A stretch of 64,000 bases of DNA, taken from contig JADJFE010000008.1 in NCBI GenBank assembly GCA_016708725.1, forward strand, positions 186,001-250,000. The letters run 5' to 3'. The DNA is from Candidatus Aalborgicola bjergmarkensis. Its GTDB lineage: Bacteria; Pseudomonadota; Gammaproteobacteria; Burkholderiales; Burkholderiaceae_C. Position numbers and translations under genes: made by a program. The notes under the pieces were generated by a model. The model did not search any database. It was not told the origin of the DNA and was given only the letters and a program-made list of their open reading frames with translations. Position 1 is the first letter of the stretch; every line of letters begins with the position of its first letter. Positions 62,384-64,000 of this stretch are shown here, piece by piece.

Positions 62384-64000
62384 GGCTGTCCAAAAATGCT
62401 TCAAAATAACCAATTTCTTTCCCCCAAGAAATGGCCCTACTTGCCCGAACAAGAAAACGTCGTTCTTCGTTTTATGATCTCTCGTATTGTTACTGGAACA
62501 TCATCATGAGTGAAAAGTCAAAGCTGCACAAGAGTCGAGAGGTTTGGAAAAAAAAGCGATTGATCGTGCCACCAAAGTGCGTGCGATTCGTAAAGAAATC
62601 CGGCGACTAAAAAAGAACGAGATAAATTTAAAGGGGAGGCCAAGGCAGCCAAAGCTGAATTGGCGAAACAAGGCAAGCAAGCAGTAGCGTGCATCCAAAA
62701 CAAAGTGGATGTTGTTTTCCTTGTTTTGTGCTTGTTCCTCTCAGCACGAATCGGATTCCGTGCAATTGCAAGAGTGTTGGCCGTGCTTGCCCCCCTACCT
62801 TGGTCTGCTGAAGACACCTTGTCCACAAACGGTCAGCAACTATGTATCCCGTCTATCCATCGCAAAAATGCAAACGTTCGTCCAATCCCTTGGCAACGCT
62901 GCTGGGGGTGCAATGCAAACGGTTTGGCTTATTGATATCAGCATAGGACTGGGCTCGGGGAAGATACTCAGCGTACTGGCATTGAATCTCAGGCACCATG
63001 AACAAAATGAGTATGCGCCAGGATTGGCGGATGTTCAGTGTGTCGCCACCGCTGTTGAGGAATCCTGGAATGGCGAAACGATTGCCGAATTTTTACGCAA
63101 AGTATTTGCCAAAGTGGGATTTTTTCCCGCTGCTTTCCTCAAAGACGGCGGAACCGATCTTGAAAAGGCCATCCGCTTGTTGAATGAACAAGGGACATCC
63201 CTTGAGTGCATCGACGATCTCTCCCATATGGTTGCCAATCTTTTCAAGCACGAATATGCAGAGGATCCGTTGTTTAACACCTTCATCACAGCCTGCGGCC
63301 AAGTGTCCAAGAAACTCAAACAGACGATCTTGGCATGCCTTGCACCTCCGAAGGTCTCGACCAAAGCCCGCTTTATGAACTTGCACCGTTTGGTCGAATG
63401 GGCGGACAAACTGCTCAAACATGTGCCGCAAAACCAGGCTGAAGACGCACCGATGTTAGCGAAATTAAGAGCAAGCTTGGATCAATTGCCCGAGTGTGAG
63501 CCGTTTATCAAACGATTCCTTCGCGATGCAAAGTCGATGCTGGCATGTCAAAAAATCCTCAAACAAGAGGGGTTGAACCTTGCAACCTACGCGCAATGTC
63601 AGAAGTTGATTGAGGTCATGCCCGCATCCTCTTCGATACGAATCGGTTTTACTGATTGGGCAAAGTCACAGTTGGAAATTGCCAATAGGCTGGGTTGAAT
63701 CAAACGGGTTTGCCCATCAGCACCGATGTCCTTGAATCACTGTTTGGTGTAGGCAAGCGACTGGGAATGGGGCAAGTGAAGGATGCTGATCGAATCGCTT
63801 TTCACCTACCAGCACTGTGCGGAACATTGACGAAACAGGATGCGCAAGATGTTGTTGATATCACGGTTGCGAAACATAAAGAGGTGATCGGATGTGTAGA
63901 TTCGTTGAGCAAACAACGTCGAGATGTATTGCCAAATCCAGGGAGTTTGGAAACCTTGGCGAACAATCCTGGACGACGCCACCTTGTCCTCATCCCGGAT
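62384..64000 (+). mobile_element. Insertion sequence, right end outside the window
   Basis: The adhesin reading frame leaves its repeat pattern at about 62380-62385 (next to CTAG at 62381-62384), and the sequence beyond has a different composition and a transposase-like frame on the plus strand. The left end is GGCTGTCCAAAAATGC or close to it. The right end and any target duplication are not in the window. Family not assigned. Confidence 0.7.
62506..64000 (+). pseudogene. Transposase gene broken by four frameshifts
   Basis: ATG 62506 begins MSEKSKLHKSREVWKKK. Reading on requires frame changes at A8 (62548-62555), A6 (62609-62614), C6 (62790-62795) and G3 (63692-63694); each is explained by loss of one base. 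The joined product has a Lys/Arg-rich N-terminus, then QTVSNYVSRLSIAKMQTF, VWLIDISIGLGSGK, FLKDGGTDLEKAI (two Asp compatible with a DDE core), and DVLESLFGVGKRLGMGQVKD near the end. It runs off the window. No IS family is assigned. Confidence 0.7.

Larger units (their letters stand above)
57831..62390 (-). pseudogene. C-terminal part of a YDG/MBG-repeat adhesin, 5' end interrupted
   Basis: About 1520 codons are open. From the 5' side: partial YDG/MBG-type modules (KTYDGG, KPYDGS, KTYDGN), then four near-identical 86-residue modules, one more YDG module, about 488 residues of Thr-Gly-Thr repeats, a Ser/Thr/Pro/Gly-rich linker, and a C-terminal domain (LPAWLQFVPESNTFVASAVPDGAFPIQVVVIIGG) found at the end of FHA-like secreted proteins. 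The frame begins mid-module at about 62385, where an insertion sequence joins, so signal and secretion domains are missing. The product as it stands could not be exported normally. The ATG/TTG starts near 62393 are artefacts of the junction. Confidence 0.8.

Noticed and set aside
62506..62610. Short separate gene of about 34 codons at the IS left end
   Set aside because: It reads into the transposase after correcting one base in an A-run, so it is the broken N-terminus.

Overview
The window looks like chromosomal DNA of a betaproteobacterium of the order Burkholderiales, most like the Comamonadaceae. Support comes from gene order and family content: recA-recX, folD next to prlC, an MFS gene ahead of ssb, ahcY-tlyA-metF behind an SAH riboswitch, kdsD-kdsC-lptC, argH divergent from an AlgZ/AlgR-type pair, and a B12-dependent ribonucleotide reductase. 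A short dispersed repeat of a kind I recall from Comamonadaceae intergenic regions recurs along the window. The species cannot be named from sequence alone, and no rRNA, tRNA, CRISPR array or prophage was seen.

Layout. 1-2280: end of recA, recX, and a small toxin-antitoxin-like pair with two palindromic operators. 2332-9529: housekeeping enzymes (ilvA, an OsmC protein, folD, prlC, a glutaredoxin-like protein) with an AT-richer methyltransferase gene between folD and prlC. 9583-16830: LytTR two-component pair, argH, a glycine-zipper protein, and a large Hsp70-like protein paired with a cyclic-nucleotide-binding protein. 16890-24165: CcoG, a divergent Crp-type regulator, an ABC exporter, a double-receiver protein and a TPR/STAS protein. 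24361-31544: small enzymes, a LysE exporter, a lytic transglycosylase, an NlpC/P60 hydrolase, the Kdo/LPS genes lptC-kdsC-kdsD, and sixA. 31570-45688: ppk1, nrdJ, a Ser/Thr kinase, adenosine kinase, fpr, a methyltransferase/glycosyltransferase cluster, an MFS transporter and ssb. 45703-50125: two sensor kinases separated by an inverted repeat pair. 50259-53520: methyl-cycle operon ahcY-tlyA-metF under an SAH riboswitch. 53556-54913: a Sel1 protein and a hydroxypyruvate isomerase-like enzyme.

The most unusual region is 55025-64000. The C-terminal part of a large YDG/MBG-repeat adhesin contains about 163 nine-base units coding for Thr-Gly-Thr. Six bases beyond its stop codon is a gene for a three-part protein (TPR, GT9-like glycosyltransferase, FkbM methyltransferase), followed by a gene for a small membrane protein. 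Together they suggest a surface protein and its modification enzyme. The adhesin is cut at its 5' side by an insertion sequence whose transposase gene carries four single-base frameshifts, all at or beside homopolymer runs, so the locus may be inactive in this strain.

Many start codons were chosen downstream of the longest open frame, because upstream extensions run into repeats or lack family similarity. Repeat-derived sequence creates false N-terminal extensions on recX and on the hybrid kinase.
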